From the NCBI GenBank assembly GCA_009760855.2, contig WPIO01000011.1:8120001-8147500 (forward strand): a DNA stretch of 27,500 bases, written 5' to 3'. How positions within the stretch are numbered: position 1 is the first letter of the stretch; each line of letters begins with the position of its first letter. The translations under genes were made by a program, and so were the position numbers. Positions 1 to 8,900 of this stretch are shown in pieces. The notes under the pieces are model-generated. The model did not search any database and was not told where the DNA came from. It saw nothing but the letters and a program-made list of their open reading frames with translations. The DNA is from Cristatella mucedo. Taxonomy: Eukaryota; Bryozoa; Phylactolaemata; Cristatellidae.

Positions 1-60
1 TCTCACTCGCTTGCTCTCACTCTCTCAGTCGGTCACACTCTGTCACCTCTGTCTCAATAA
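1..60. repeat. CT-rich low-complexity tract
   Basis: The first 60 bases are a pyrimidine-rich tract dominated by imperfect CTCT and GTCAC steps. Nothing coding is visible. The following 150 bases, up to the SINE, are unremarkable. Confidence 0.5.
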
Positions 61-206
61 CTCTATTCATGATCTCATGCTTTTTGCTGCTGTTTCTGTT
101 GCTGCTTGCCGCATTTTACTGAGACCACTTTTAGGTATGCCCCAGCCTAACCATGTGACCTACTGACCGACAATACGGCTAGAGCGGCATTCTGCAACGC
201 GCGCCT

Positions 207-325
207 CTCGGCTTGGCTCAATGGTTAAGGTGCTCGCCCCGACCAAGGTCGTGGGCTCGAGCCCCGCGGCACGTGCGAAGCGCCTGAATAGAGATTAAAA
301 GTTCTCTCTCCGGGCGCTATTGCTC
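207..325 (+). mobile_element. SINE A copy 1: tRNA-derived head with LINE-derived 3' tail
   Basis: This is a short non-autonomous retroelement. The 5' part looks like a tRNA gene: an A-box-like TGGCTCAATGG at 214-224 and a B-box-like GGGCTCGAGCC at 253-263, the internal RNA polymerase III promoter. The 3' part, from 278, is not tRNA-like. It matches the 3' hairpin of LINE family A, with arms AGCGCC (279-284) and GGCGCT (313-318) around an inner AGAGATTAAAAGTTCTCT. A second copy at 2031 has the same head and tail. The copy has lost the terminal (ATT)n. Sharing of a LINE 3' end is the known way in which SINEs borrow LINE reverse transcriptase; that this family did so is inferred from sequence alone. 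Confidence 0.8.
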
Positions 326-1169
326 GTCCTCGTTCGCGCAACCGCTACCTGCGTACTTTCTGGCACAATTCGCCCGAGGCAATTCGCCTAAATAAGCAGA
401 CGACTAGCAGCAGGACGCGTCGAGGCGGTGCAAGCTGCGCTGCCACAGTTGCTGATGAGTTGAGTTCTCGCAGCTCGGCGGCGTTGGCTTTGCAGTGCAC
501 GTCGCGTTTGCTCTCTCGCGCCACTCGAGGAACGTAAAGACGGCACAGAGAGAGACAGACAAGACAGACTGTACCGCTCCGCTTATGGTTTCGGCAGCTT
601 CTTTCTTTGCTTTACCATCCAGTCACTATTGCAGGCATTTTTTCTGCTCAGATTGTTCTCTCTTTCATCTCGCACATCTCAATTCTGCCATTACCTTTCC
701 ATTGGGTAGTTAGAATTCGTTCCGCCCGACTGTGCTCATTCGAAATTGCGGGGTTGTCGCCTCCTCGTCGTGATGGAGCGCGGTCGCCGCTTTCGTGTAC
801 ATGCTCGACCGGCCTCCCACGACCAAGCTCGGTCAACCTCGGCGCGTCAATCGGCGCTCGCTATCGCCTGCGGCGGACGGGGTCGCTGGGCCGCACGCTC
901 GTGCACTTCGAGGTTCGAACCAACGCTGCACCTCACGGACATTTAACACAGTTTGCAGAGGCTGAGCCTCATCTCGCCTCGCATTGCAAGCGAAGCTACA
1001 GCCACGCAGCCACGCGAGATTCACAGCTTATATAAGAAAGAATTCCGCATGCCCGTTTCCAAAATTCATCGAGCGAGCCAGACAGAACGCTGAACTTCTA
1101 TTCGACCGTCGTCGACAATTGACCAAGCAACACGAGTCTAAGAGAGAGAGAGAGAGCTTGGGCAACTTC
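326..1169. other. Unassigned stretch before the first LINE
   Basis: Open frames of up to about 140 codons exist (for example 607-1035 +), but they overlap one another in several frames and show no recognisable domain. A B-box-like GGTTCGAACC near 910-925 is isolated and has no convincing A box. The segment ends in a short GA run at 1140-1156, next to the first LINE. Confidence 0.4.
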
Positions 1170-2030
1170 GGCCCGGTCATTCTACTGCCATTCATATCAA
1201 AGTCACTGGAACGATTAGTGGCAGATCAAATAAACTCTTACATTGAAGCTTCAAACCTAGCAAGTAAGTTCCAGTCTGGTTTTAGAGCTAATTAGCTCAC
1301 TGAGTCAGCATTGCTTTGAGTGCATAACGTCCTTCTCGTGAATTTAGACCACGGTAAAGACTCTCGGCTCGTTTTGCTTGATCTTTCGGCAGCATTTGAT
1401 AATATTGATCACCGAGTCCTTATTTGTCGAGCGCCTCTCATCTTGCATGGGCATCACTGGCACTGTGCAGCAATGCCCTTTATCTCACCTCAGTGGGAGA
1501 CTCCAGAGTATTGATGTAAAAGAGATCAAAGAGCGTCCGAGGTATGACTAGCGCACGGGGTACCTCGGGGCTCTGTGCTTGGTCCGCTCCGTTTCACCAT
1601 TTGCACTCTTCCTCTTGTCGATATGATCTCGCCAAGCACAATCTCCGCTTCTGCGTGCACATGACGCGCGGCTATACACGCACTTTGGTGGATTCCAGCC
1701 CTCCAGAAGGACTTTAAACTCTCTCAACTGCCTCGCTACGTGTATTGATGGCATCTGCACCAGGAGGGCAACTAACTTTTTCAAATTGAATGACGATTAA
1801 ACCAACGTTCTACTAACGGAAAACCAAGTGTGACTCAGGTATTGCATAGTTTCAACGCTCAAAATCGGCTCTGCAGGCAAATCTCCTATAGCATCTGCAC
1901 GAAAATGTCCTATTCCAAACTGACCTTACACTAGACGACCACTGCAGCTCCACAGTCAAGTCTGTTTCTTTTAAAGCTGTGCAACATTGATAAATTTGGG
2001 CTTGCTTAGACAGGGATACTATATGAGCTG

Positions 2031-2160
2031 GTTTGGTCCAGCGGTTAAGGTGCTCGCACCGACCAAGGTCTAGTTGAGGTCGTGGGCTCGAGCCCTGACG
2101 CATATGTGAAGCGCCTGAATAGAAATTAAGTTCTCGTAGGGCTTTATACAAATGAATTAT
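2031..2160 (+). mobile_element. SINE A copy 2, inserted in LINE A copy 1
   Basis: The head matches SINE A copy 1: GGTCCAGCGGTTAAGG resembles an A box, and GGGCTCGAGCCC at 2084-2095 is B-box-like. Relative to copy 1 it has an 11-base insertion (TAGTTGAGGTC) between the boxes, apparently a partial duplication of the adjacent GGTC segment. The 3' tail, AGCGCCTGAATAGAAATTAAG onward to GAATTAT, matches the end of LINE A. LINE sequence resumes right after it (AAATTGATCCATGCATTAGCGACATCC), so the SINE arrived after this LINE copy. Confidence 0.8.
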
Positions 2161-2366
2161 AAATTGATCCATGCATTAGCGACATCCCATTTCGACTTCT
2201 GTAGTTGACTGCTTGCTGGTGTACCGGCCTGTACACTCAGGCTCATACAGTTGGTGCAAAACTGTGCAACTAAGCTCGTCTGTCCTGAACATTGCAGTTA
2301 CTACATCAAACCACTTCTAGCCGACCTACACTGGCTTCCAATCAAGAAGCGTATCGAGTTCAAAGT

Positions 2367-2446
2367 CACTTTACAGCAAATGTAAAGCGCCTAGAGAGAG
2401 ATTAAGTTCTCTGAGGGCGCTTTATCAAGTGAATTATTATTATTAT
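2367..2446 (+). mobile_element. 80-bp tail-only LINE A insertion with AAAGT target duplication
   Basis: An 80-base segment consisting only of the last part of LINE A interrupts LINE A copy 1. It holds AGCAAATGTAAAG, the 3' hairpin (AGCGCC at 2386-2391, GGGCGCT at 2415-2421) and (ATT)n. The flanks are AAAGT at 2362-2366 and AAAGT at 2447-2451. Removing the insert plus one AAAGT restores the reading seen in other copies (TTCAAAGT joined to TCTGTCACTCAC). This is a clean target-primed insertion of an extremely 5'-truncated element, or of a tail-only unit. Confidence 0.8.
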
Positions 2447-2980
2447 AAAGTTCTGTCACTCACTTTTAGGTCCCTTCATTCGTTGGCTCCAGCCTACCTA
2501 TCAGAACCACTTCCCGATCAGGCAAGGCATTGAACCATCTGCTTTCCTGAATCAAATCGTTTAACAACACCTCGTGCGAACCTTTCAAATCTTTTGGAGA
2601 CCGTGCTTTTATTTCGCATGCTCTCAAAGCCTGAAACTTACGAATTACGTCACTATATACCCTGACTTGAGGAAATTACAAAAAGAAGCTAAAAACGCAC
2701 CTGTTACTCTTAGCATTTACCGGGTCCTTGTCATTTTCCCCTTGTGTGCTTAGGCGTTCCGACACTGTGCAAGCTGCTACTAACCATATTTTCATGTTAA
2801 AACTGTGCCCGTTACCTCTAACTCTATTTTTATACTTTTTAAACTGGGCATATTGCTACTAGCAATTCGATCATGCTTCCTTCACAGCATACCTTAAGCC
2901 TCTAGAAAAAGATAAAGTTATCTAAGGGCGGTATATAAGCGTGATATCATTATTATTTTTATTATTATGGGGCTATAACT

Positions 2981-3831
2981 GCCTCTAGTGAGGGGCGCAT
3001 TCAGCGTGAACGCTCAGTACGGTAGGGATTTCCAAAGGAGAGCTATGACTGTCTTAAGGATTCTGTTATATTTTTGAGCGGCTAAAAAAGTTTTCCTTTT
3101 TACTAAGGTAAACAGAGACTCTTTGGGCTGTGGACCTTAAGGTCGAAGCGTCACACTCCAAAAATGGTGGTCTATAGACTAACATTAGCTTGTAGTTCTT
3201 TTAAAACGGTGTAGAGATTCACTAACAGACAAAGCGAGCAGTTACAACATCAGCCATTAGTAAAATGTAAACTATTAGGTGAGGTGAGAGCGTAAAAAGT
3301 CTTTCTTAGTGAATTTTAATGTGCCTGCTGCCACATCTCTCAAGGTCGGGGAGGGGTTAGTTTACTGCCTAAATCCTTGCAATGCCCAGGGCTTTGACCC
3401 AAGGAAGAAACGACTGGCACATTTCGACTCTGCATTGCTCGTGGCAATGTTTTTAGCATATTCGGCGACACTTAAGAAGCTCGTAATGAAAATCGAGAAG
3501 CTAGCTTGATGATTGAGCGAGCGCCGTGGACGAACACTTTCCCTCTTAGGTTGCCTCGGTGTTCGAGGCCGATTATTTTTTAAACAGCGTACGCCTTACG
3601 AGTGCTCATTACTAATGACCGATCACTGGAATGAGGGTAATGGCAATATAACGAGCTAAAAATCAATGTGCAGCTGGCGGCATGTACTCAGGAGGGTCTC
3701 AGGCGGTGACAAAAGCCTTCCCTGGGGTATATGCTGCAGATATTCATTCCTCAGCCCTTCACGTTGAGAGCTCCACCACGCCAGCAATGCAGCGTCCAGG
3801 AGACTTTGTATTCCTCCTCTGCTCCGACGAG
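2981..3831. other. Unassigned stretch
   Basis: There is no recognisable gene. A 66-codon frame at 3309-3509 has no identifiable motif. A small hairpin, GCCTCG-GTGTT-CGAGGC, lies near 3553-3569. AT content is higher than in the GPCR region. Confidence 0.4.
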
Positions 3832-3965
3832 CAGCTCACTGCCTGTGGACTCGCTTCGCTGAGCCTTTGTAGCTCCGCCAGAGAAGACACCGCTGCGCCA
3901 TCTTGCCGCGTGACGCAAGTGCCCATCTTCCGCGTGGCAGACTTTCTCGCTTCAATTAGTAAAGA
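3832..3965 (-). mobile_element. Short repeat R1 copy 1, Helitron-like ends (candidate)
   Basis: Read on the - strand, this begins TCTTTACTAATTGAAGCGAG and ends with AGCGAAGCGAGTCCACAGGC followed by AGTGAGCTG. Copy 2 at 26432-26590 (+) shares the same start pattern, the internal CACGCGGCAAGATGGCG and GATGGCGCAGCG segments, and the end. The terminal segment folds as a short hairpin (GACTC-AGC-GAA-GC-GAGTC in copy 2). A TC start preceded by A, and a 3' hairpin about ten bases before a CTRR-like end, are the rules for Helitrons; here the final CTRR is CTGC or absent. The homology of the two copies is clear; the Helitron assignment is tentative. Confidence 0.5.
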
Positions 3966-4175
3966 TTGCGGCGACGTAGAAGAGCTCCGGCGTACGTTGG
4001 TACGCATACGCGGCTCCAGATTCTCGGGTATTGTTCGAAACTTGAGTACCGGGCAAAAGCATAGCAAATAGTTATCCCAAAGTAAGACGTTTGCCTAGAG
4101 CCCTGACAGAAAACTAAATCTGTATACAAGTGCTTTACAACTCGAGATCTATAGCCGCGTTGTAGTGACATTCAC

Positions 4176-5516
4176 AGCATCATGTCTAGACATGCATTCA
4201 AAACCAAGCAAGTATCAGGGCTCGGTCCCGTTCTTTTCACGGTTTATACTCTCACTCTTGCCGATGTGATTGCCAGTGACATTCTAGGCTTTCATTTCTA
4301 TGCAGACGACACTCAGTTGTACCTTTGCTTTGACCCCTCCCAGCCCTCGAGCACGACTAACTCTCTCAACTCCCATTCTGCATGTATTGATGAAATCCGC
4401 ACATGGATGGCAGCAAACATTCTTAAATTGAATTATGGTAAAACCAACTCACAAGTTATGGGCAAACCAAATGTGATTCGTGAATTGGAAAGGCTAACGC
4501 TCAAAAGCGGCACTGCCAGCCTATCTCCTGTTGAATCTGCATGAAATCTAGGTGACATGTTCAAAAGTGACCTTTCATTAGCCGACCACATCAGCTCCAC
4601 AGTCAAGTCTGCCTACTTTCAGCTACATAACATTGCTGAAATTTGGGGTTGTATAGACAAACATACAACATCTAAATTGGTCCAGGTATTTGTGACATCC
4701 CGTCTTGACTTCTGTAACTCACTGCTTGCTGGTCCGCCGGCCTGTACACTCAGGCTACTACAGCTGGTACAAAACTTTGCAGCTAGGCTTGTCTGTCGAA
4801 AGCGGCGCAGTTGCGACGTCACATCACTTCTCGCCAACCTGCCTGGCTCCCACAAAAAAGTATTGACTTTAAGGTTCTGTCGCTCACTTTTAGGTCCCTT
4901 CATTCTTTGGATCCAGCCTACCTATCAGATCTACTCCCCCATCAGGCTAAGCATTGTACCACCCGCCTTTCCGAATCTAACGGTTTACCTATATCTCGTA
5001 AAAATCACAATGCTTTTGGAGACCGCGCATTTAGTTGTATGCTCCCAAAGCCTGGAATTCACTTCCGACTTGCGTCACGACATCTCCTGACTTTTCCACA
5101 TTTAAAACGACAACTAAAAAAGCCTCTATTTATCACAGCATTTAATGAGTCCCTGCAGTTACTTGTAGGTGCTGCACCAACGCACGCAGGTATGCCGACA
5201 GTAACCGAAACTCGGCAGGTACGACGAGCCCTCATACCTTAGCATCTCAAGTCCGTATTCATAATGCAGACAAGTCTATTTAACAGCAGCCGACCGGTTC
5301 GTTCTTTATGTGCTTATGCATGCTGACACTGTGCATGATGCCTCTAACCAAACTTGCAGGCTGACCCTGTGCATATCACCCTTAACCATGTTATTCTTGT
5401 TGTTCACTGAGCACGCTACCGCTAACCATTCGATCGCGCTTCCTTTGCAGCAAATGTAGTGCCTAGAGAGATTGTGTTTTCCTAGGGTGCTATATCAAAT
5501 GCATTATTATTATTAA
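4176..5516 (+). mobile_element. LINE family A copy 2, retains the FYADDTQLY catalytic block
   Basis: This 5'-truncated copy begins at the RT block GLGPVLFTVYTLTLADVI (from about 4216). It retains FHFYADDTQLYLCF near 4290-4330, with the two adjacent catalytic Asp residues of the RT palm. After a stop at 4542-4544 the frame shifts. The thumb and C-terminal region follow: DLSLADHISSTVKSA, then TSRLDFCNSLLAG near 4700, then LRLLQLVQNFAARLVC near 4760. A second shift moves the coding to another frame, where LHSLDPAYLSDLLPHQA and FGDRAFS are found (4811-5242). The 3' UTR ends with a hairpin, AGTGCC (5458-5463) pairing with GGGTGCT (5485-5491), then (ATT)n. It is a pseudogene by stops and frameshifts. 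The related copy at 14683 gives the same order of blocks. Confidence 0.88.
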
Positions 5517-5539
5517 TTACTATTATCATGCTTAGACAA

Positions 5540-5990
5540 GCGTAAAAAGCTGAAGATAGTCAGAGCCACCGATTGTTAGGACCACTGGCTTGTAGCATGT
5601 AATGAATCGCATGGAAGTAATCACGAAAATGAACTGTCGCTGGCGGTATAGCGCCACGAGATGGTTACTGGGCGGTCATGGGACTTCACAAACCAGAGGA
5701 AACGATGGACTGAAGCAAGCAGCAACACATCTCTCTGAAAACTCTCAAAAGCACCAGGCGGAAAGCTCGTGTTTTAAGCTTTCGAGTAACAGCAGCGGAA
5801 TCTTGAATGTGCGAAATCTTCCGGTGGTTCCCAGCTTCCGCTTGGACCAGCCGATTTTGCGTATCGAAAGCTGCGAGATTTGGCGAGACCGATCGGAAGT
5901 CGTTCTGCGCCTGCCCTTGCCAAGCCAGGAACGTGCACAGATACAATCTACTTTAAATCTAAAGATGGCCGGCAACGTCTGAACTTTCCG
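5540..5990 (-). mobile_element. LINE family C fragment 1, C-terminus and 3' UTR
   Basis: The + strand text at 5574-5640 (TTAGGACCACTGGCTTGTAGC and following) matches 19066-19130 and 7585-7610, which lie in the 3' UTR of the other family C copies. On the - strand, 5780-5870 can be read as SGSWEPPEDFAHS, a degenerate form of the PKLWNSLP block near the LINE C-terminus. It lies tail to tail with LINE A copy 2. The 126-codon + frame at 5602-5982 therefore probably runs antisense through LINE sequence and is not a gene. The boundary at 5990 is approximate. Confidence 0.5.
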
Positions 5991-6636
5991 TACATCCAAT
6001 TCGACGACGATTCGCTATCCGGCGCTTCGAAGCACGTTTTATAAAAAAAATTTTGATGCTCGTTTTATAAGAATATTAGTAAATGTAGTTGTGAGCTGTG
6101 TTTTCTCTTTTCCTCCTACACACGTACTGCTGCATTAAAGTAAGAACTGTAAGCTCGTTAATCAGTGCGGTGGGCTCACCTCGATAGGTCAGCGCACACT
6201 CAGGTCCGCCTTCTAAAGCAAAGTTAAAGTATACCGTAATTTTTTCCGCGTCCAGGCTAATTTCCATATAAAATCTGAGGCTTCCGCCCGCCTATTTGGA
6301 GTGGCAAGTTTTTGCAGCAATCAATTGGGAACAAAAAACAGCGAAGCTAGCCGAGTACAAGCGTACCTATTGCAGGCTTCGTGGAGACAACAAGCAGCAA
6401 TGGAAACCACCAATTGCCATACTTCCGAAACTCAAAAGAAATGTCGCTTACTAGAACTTTACAACTGAAAGAGATTAAAGAAGCAGCCCAGCAGCAGGAG
6501 CTTCTCGCTATCGCAGCTCGGCGAGCGCCTCACTTATGAGAAGGTCGAGAAAATATAGAAGGTAAGATTCAAGAACTTCATGACTCAGATCGGAATTCCC
6601 TTTTGGCTTGGCTAACGAAAAAAGCGACTGGGCCAC
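5991..6636. other. Unassigned stretch
   Basis: AT-rich sequence without a recognisable gene or repeat. The - frame at 6076-6267 (63 codons) has no motif I recognise. Confidence 0.4.
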
Positions 6637-7218
6637 TGCAGCTGGCGATGAATATGGCTGCAGGCTAGTTTGCAAATCCCTGAGGTTTGACCGCGAGCCT
6701 CCTTTGCCAAGAGAGCTAGGATGAATGCCGGTTGGTCAACGGATGCAGAGCAAAGTTCTTACGCTGAGCCACAAGACCCGCCACGCCTTGGCTCCTCCCT
6801 ACCTAGCTGAACTGCTGCACCAGTTCCAGCCTCCTTGTGCCCTCAGGTCCTGTGTGGACAATCAATTAGCGGTTCCATTCCTCCGCTTAAAGACCGCTGG
6901 CGACACAAGTTTGTGCTCTGCAGGTCCTAGACTGTGGAACTCGCTTCCACAATTCTTACGCAACGACAGCTACTCTCCTGCTGCCGACTATGGCACATCC
7001 TTTCCAGCCGCCCTGAGCTGCTACTTCCATGTTACTCACTTCCTCAACTGCTCTCCTGACTTTTTGTTGCGTGAGACAAAGTCGTTTGGCTACCGACCGA
7101 ATGCGTACCGAAAGCGGCATAGGATCGAGTGGGCTATACAAAACTCTCCTACGTACCACCCATCCAGTCTTGGTCGCTTTGTGGAGTTACAGACGGAGAT
7201 GCATGACATGACATCCTA
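6637..7218 (+). mobile_element. LINE family B copy 1, C-terminal domain and pentamer tail
   Basis: This is the 3' end of a second L2-like LINE. Upstream of the ATG at 6724 the sequence still reads as degenerate LINE: CTGCAGCTGG at 6637, then RLVCKSLRFDREPPLPREL before a TGA that replaces the expected Trp codon of the HWLP block. The frame 6725-7219 then gives PVGQRMQSKVLTLSHK, LAPPYLAELLHQFQP, LRLKTAGDTSLCSAGPRLWN and SLPQFLRND, the usual order at the end of CR1/L2-type ORF2 proteins. The 3' end is GGAGTTACAGACGGAGATGC followed by CATGACATGACAT, a pentanucleotide repeat that differs from the (ATT)n of family A. It is truncated and has lost RT. Confidence 0.82.
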
Positions 7219-7365
7219 GTTTGGAAGTCCTTTTCCGACAAAAGACCGTGCTCGGCAGCTTCGGATGAGCCTGGACCAATAGATCAGCGGGCATTCAAGA
7301 ACTCGCATTGGAATCCAGCACTGAATTTCCCTTGGTTTTTTTATAGGTTTCATCTAGTTCTTATC

Positions 7366-8410
7366 ATAATAATAATGGCAAGTCTTGTGTGCAGCACCCT
7401 AGAAGAACCAAATTGACCCTCGGGTGCCAGAAAACAACTGGCTGCACTAGAAGACAGGAGCAATAGCCGAAAGCTAGTGTCAAGCAAGGTATCTTGCTTG
7501 GGTGAGCATGCAAATGAACCCAGGTGCTACTGTATCATACTTCAATCAAGCTGCAAAAGCACATAAGACATCACTCGAGGCTACTGATTAGTAAGGCCCT
7601 CGGTTCTTTACATGCACGATATCGTGCACGAAAAGTGGGCAGGAACAAAAAAGAGAAATGTCATCTGGGGAACTGGTAAAGCTGAGACGACCAAATGAAT
7701 CTTTACACTGGGGCGTGGTAGCCCAGGAGGTAAGGAGCTGGCTTTCCATAACCGAGGTCGTGGATTCGAATCCTGCATGGTGCCGTTCTTTATTGCTAAC
7801 TGCAAGCGGTCGTGATAGCCATTAAGGCACCTCTGCCGCTAAACAAATGAGGCTGTTAAATAGGCTAGTATTTTTTTATTATTTAGCGGGCCATTAAATG
7901 GTGCCAATTGGTAAAGGTGGTGAAAGAGTCCGGAAGCGAGTTCCAGATTATTGGTGCTTAATAACTGAAGACCCAATCACCAAAAAATTGTAATTTAGGC
8001 GCAGCGAGACGACTGGAAGCTTTAGAGTGGGTATTTCGAGAGCTCATAACTGGATAAGCAAGGAGGTCAAGGGTAAGTAGAGGCCAGATCAAGCGAGCGA
8101 GGCAACCGACAGGCCGGAGAGAATCTCGAAGCCGATTCAATGCTCGGTAAGGAGCTCGTGAAACTCAGACGGAAGTTGTGCGACCTTGCCAATACGCCAT
8201 TGACGACAGATCGGAGGAGCTACTGAGTTTTTTGTACCAGCTGCAGACGAGTCGCGGCATCTGCAGCCCGCAGTTCTGAATAAAAGGAATTCCGGTAATC
8301 TGGACGCCTTTGAGACATCGCGTCTAGATTGATGCAATTTAATTCCTACTGCTTTAGCACCCGGAAACCAAGACGGCTGCCAGCTAGCGGTAGGCACATC
8401 GTGGCGTAAC
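7366..8410 (-). mobile_element. LINE family C copy 2, interrupted by SINE B
   Basis: Read from high to low coordinate: 8400-8260 gives WFPGAKAVGIKLHQSRRDVS, matching the DATSKLVHAFVTSRLDFCN region of family A after shifts. Near 8250-8225 is TRLQLVQKTQ. From 8140 come ARLIWPLLTLDLLAYP and LQFFGDWVFSY, and then IIWNSLPDSF near 7950. SINE B interrupts the 3' UTR at 7711-7870. The 3' end at 7366-7430 has a hairpin, GCACCC (7394-7399) pairing with GGGTGC (7422-7427), and an ATAATAATAAT run, (ATT)n in the sense direction. Several frameshifts are needed, so it is a pseudogene. Homology to 18843-19720 is visible in both the coding part and the UTR. Confidence 0.72.
7711..7870 (+). mobile_element. SINE B copy 1, inserted in a family C LINE
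   Basis: The head is tRNA-like: A-box-like TGGTAGCCCAGG at 7716-7727 and a near-perfect B box, GGATTCGAATCC, at 7762-7773. The body (CTGCAAGCGGT, ATAGCCATTAAGGC, AAATGAGGCTGTT, GGCTAG) aligns with the body of the copy at 18243 (CTGCAAGAAGCGGTGACAGC, AAAGGCTCAT, AAGAGGCTGAT, CAGCTAG). The flanking sequence on both sides belongs to LINE family C. This is not a functional tRNA: the acceptor and anticodon stems are poor. Confidence 0.72.
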
Positions 8411-8478
8411 ATCGAGTAGGCGTTCTCATGCCGTCCGCCATCCTAAGCACCACCATCTCGAGCGCAATGAAAAGGAAA

Positions 8479-8505
8479 AGGTCACATGAGAAAGGTCACG
8501 GGTCA
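8479..8505 (+). promoter_or_regulatory. Cluster of nuclear-receptor half-sites including a DR1
   Basis: AGGTCA occurs at 8479-8484 and 8493-8498, the second followed by one C and then GGGTCA at 8500-8505. A direct repeat with one-base spacing is the DR1 arrangement bound by RXR/HNF4-type receptors. No gene is identified within 2 kb, so a regulatory role is speculative and chance is possible. Confidence 0.2.
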
Positions 8506-8729
8506 AAGGAGGGGCGGTCGCCAGCTGCTCCGCCGCTCTGGCATTGCCAGCGGGTCCTTAGCTGCCGAGACGCGATTTGGGGCGGGCGCCACTGTTCGGC
8601 TGAGCTGACCCGCGGGAGCCGCCGGCCGCGGACGGCTGGCTTCCTGCCACGCGATGAGACCGGTGCGACCGAGTGCGCGTTCGCAGCGGCGGCTGCAATC
8701 GAGAAAAGCAAGGGTAAAGTGAGAAGCTA

Positions 8730-8900
8730 AATTTTCCGCACTCAGCAGCCGCATTCGTATAATCGGTAGTGGAGCGCCATCGCGGCTACCCCCTCGCGCT
8801 CGCAGCAGCAACGCTGGCAACAACGGATCGTCTTGTGCCGGAATCGAACCTGAAGCCACCGCCTCTGCTGCTGCTGCTGCTGCTGCTGGGAGTGTAGCTC
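8730..8900 (-). mobile_element. SINE B copy 2, with expanded CAG/CTG run
   Basis: On the - strand the B box GGTTCGATTCC (8840-8850 on +) is exact. It is followed by GGCACAAGACGATCCGTTG and a body ending GCGGCTGCTGAGTGCGG, which aligns with GATCCTTTGCCACTGC and GAGGCTGATGAATCAG of the copy at 18243. Where the A box should lie there is a (CTG)8-like run at about 8862-8887 on +, so the head is damaged or expanded. The 5' boundary is uncertain. Confidence 0.55.

Larger units (their letters stand above)
1170..2980 (+). mobile_element. LINE family A copy 1 (L2/CR1-like non-LTR retrotransposon), decayed and carrying two inserts
   Basis: This is a 5'-truncated LINE that starts inside the reverse transcriptase (RT). 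In order: 1170-1290 encodes the N-terminal RT block (LLPFISKSLERLVADQ, then KFQSGFRAN). At 1373-1425 is LVLLDLSAAFDNIDHRVLI, the first catalytic Asp block. At 1558-1640 is GVPRGSVLGPLRFTI, a typical RT block. The block that would hold the YADD catalytic site, near 1645-1690, has decayed. From 1950 it matches the C-terminal region, including TSRLDFCN-type sequence near 2185. SINE A is inserted at 2031-2160 and a LINE tail at 2367-2446. The 3' end has the hairpin remnant at 2895-2932 and an (ATT)n tail to about 2970. Multiple stops and frameshifts make it a pseudogene. Clade placement rests on the style of the RT and C-terminal blocks. Confidence 0.85.

Noticed and set aside
905-990. Another SINE around GGTTCGAACC
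   Set aside because: The B-box-like core has no A box at the right distance and the following sequence aligns only weakly with SINE B.
5602-5982. 126-codon + strand protein gene
   Set aside because: The - strand of the same interval matches LINE C 3' UTR and a degenerate C-terminal block, so the frame is most likely antisense to a LINE remnant.
7762-7773. Functional tRNA genes at the B-box sites (7762, 18302, 20147)
   Set aside because: The B boxes are good, but acceptor and anticodon stems do not form and the sequence continues into a shared non-tRNA body. These are SINEs.
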